Of a stretch of DNA of 64,000 bases, positions 62,951-64,000 are shown piece by piece. The position numbers and the translations under genes are program-made. Below the pieces are notes generated by a model. It had not been told where the DNA came from. It worked only from the letters and a program-made list of their open reading frames with translations, and ran no database searches. The stretch is from Enchytraeus crypticus. Taxonomy: Eukaryota > Annelida > Clitellata > Enchytraeida > Enchytraeidae. Position 1 is the first letter of the stretch. Each line of letters opens with the position of its first letter. The DNA lies in contig CAJHZI010000741.1 of assembly GCA_905160935.1 (NCBI GenBank), positions 407,501 to 471,500 of the forward strand, written 5' to 3'.

Positions 62951-63320
62951 ATAGAATGTTATCCGTAGTTGTACAATGCATACACAGTTTACTACCTGTT
63001 CATCTACCTCTTCTTTTATTGATTGTTTTCAGTTCTTGTCATCCAGTTAAAGTCAATTTGTTGGTGATTTGAAAAAGAGTGATATCGATAAATTCCAATA
63101 TACATCTCTTAAGGCCCACTTGTCGCGCAAGTGAGGAAAAAAATTATGCGCCGAATGAAAAAATGAGTGAAGCCTTGCTCTACATGTGGATAAGAATAGA
63201 GCTAGGCATTTTATAGACTTCATTGTTCAAACATCAGATTGTCGTCTGCCTTATTTACCTGCTGTGTTCTACTCTTGTTCTACTCTTGTTTTCCACTCTA
63301 CTGTGACAATGACAAAACAA
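62951..63320. other. Gene-free DNA
   Basis: Nothing recognised. Confidence 0.45.
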
Positions 63321-63324
<4 letters not shown>

Positions 63325-63356
<32 letters not shown>

Positions 63357-63430
63357 GCAAGTTTAACAATTACTATGCAAGCCGTTGTTTTATTATGTCC
63401 TGCAGTCTTGGAAAGAATAGAAGTAGAAGT

Positions 63431-63526
<96 letters not shown>

Positions 63527-63532
63527 CTTGTG
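63325..63532. repeat. (CT)n and (TA)n microsatellites
   Basis: CT 63325-63352; TA with CATA interruptions 63433-63526. Confidence 0.95.
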
Positions 63533-63825
63533 ATTAATAAAGCTGCCAATACACTCATGAATGAGCACTACTCCGTAGAGATTCAAGTTGATCGTATCTC
63601 AAACAAAATGCCTCTAAAGCTTTTCATTATAACTTCAGCAGTTTTAAGGAAACTTATTTGATTTATTAGCACTAGCATCATTTTATTGACGCTTTTATTA
63701 TGTTTTTCTGTATTAAGACTAGCCCTAGACATAATTTTGCTTTTGCTCCTGGTTAATATTACGAAAAAGCCTTTTCGTTTAATAAATTACAACTCTTTAA
63801 ACATTTTACAATTCCCTGTCTTATT

Positions 63826-64000
63826 CTTTTCATCGTCATCATCATCATCATCATTATCGTCATTATCATCTTCACAGGAATCCCGGTTTAGGTAGGGTCG
63901 GGATTATAAAATTTTGCAGCAATTTTTGGAGCCTAGGTAAACAAACCTTTTGCCCTTTCCGACTTTGGTTTAGAAGTTAGTGTTTGTCTTATTTTTTTAC
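63826..64000 (+). repeat. Dispersed repeat D, copy 5, cut by window end
   Basis: Starts with a CAT run, then ggaatcccggtttaggtagg, gtcgggattataaaattttg and cagcaatttttggagcctag. Confidence 0.78.

Overview
The window is animal nuclear DNA: intron-rich genes, long introns and about 36 kb of intergenic DNA, full of microsatellites, minisatellites and decayed transposable elements. Nothing prokaryotic (operons, Shine-Dalgarno sites, CRISPR) is present. The two genes and the mix of RTE-like and CR1/L2-like non-LTR retrotransposons, mariner and hAT DNA transposons, and tRNA- and 5S-derived SINEs suggest a non-vertebrate metazoan, probably a marine invertebrate. I cannot name the phylum from sequence alone.

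Region 1 (about 180-20,263, + strand) is a nearly complete TBC1D31 (WDR67) orthologue. I could place 19 coding exons with compatible splice phases, about 960 codons in total. They encode, in order, WD40 blades, a linker, a divergent TBC (Rab-GAP-like) domain and a long C-terminal coiled coil. The 5' coding exon is missing or upstream, and the exon for one WD40 segment was not found between 339 and 2759. Four decayed retroelements lie in its introns.

The most unusual signal is in this gene. Seven exons have tandem repeats beside an exon edge, and at six of them (exons at 2760, 4715, 8680, 11005, 17200 and the stop-codon exon at 20157) the repeat unit copies exon-edge sequence, usually with the neighbouring splice site. 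Several units are multiples of three (36, 36 and 39 bp; 48-nt exon copies), so using other repeated splice sites would keep the frame.

Region 2 (about 20.3-56.0 kb) has no gene I can support. It holds dispersed repeat families: a tRNA-derived SINE with a 16-bp target duplication, a second SINE-like family, a 5S-rRNA-derived SINE, a non-autonomous hAT element with 8-bp target duplications, two mariner remnants (one with TIRs and TA duplications), short MITE-like repeats, and many minisatellites and microsatellites.

Region 3 (56,086-59,980, + strand) is a two-exon gene for a 419-aa GT32-family glycosyltransferase related to inositol-phosphoceramide mannosyltransferases. It has a DxD motif, two hydrophobic segments and a polyglutamine insert. 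Its intron contains an approximately 29-bp minisatellite of about 27 copies. Region 4 (60-64 kb) has no gene and holds repeats only. No functional link between the two genes is evident.
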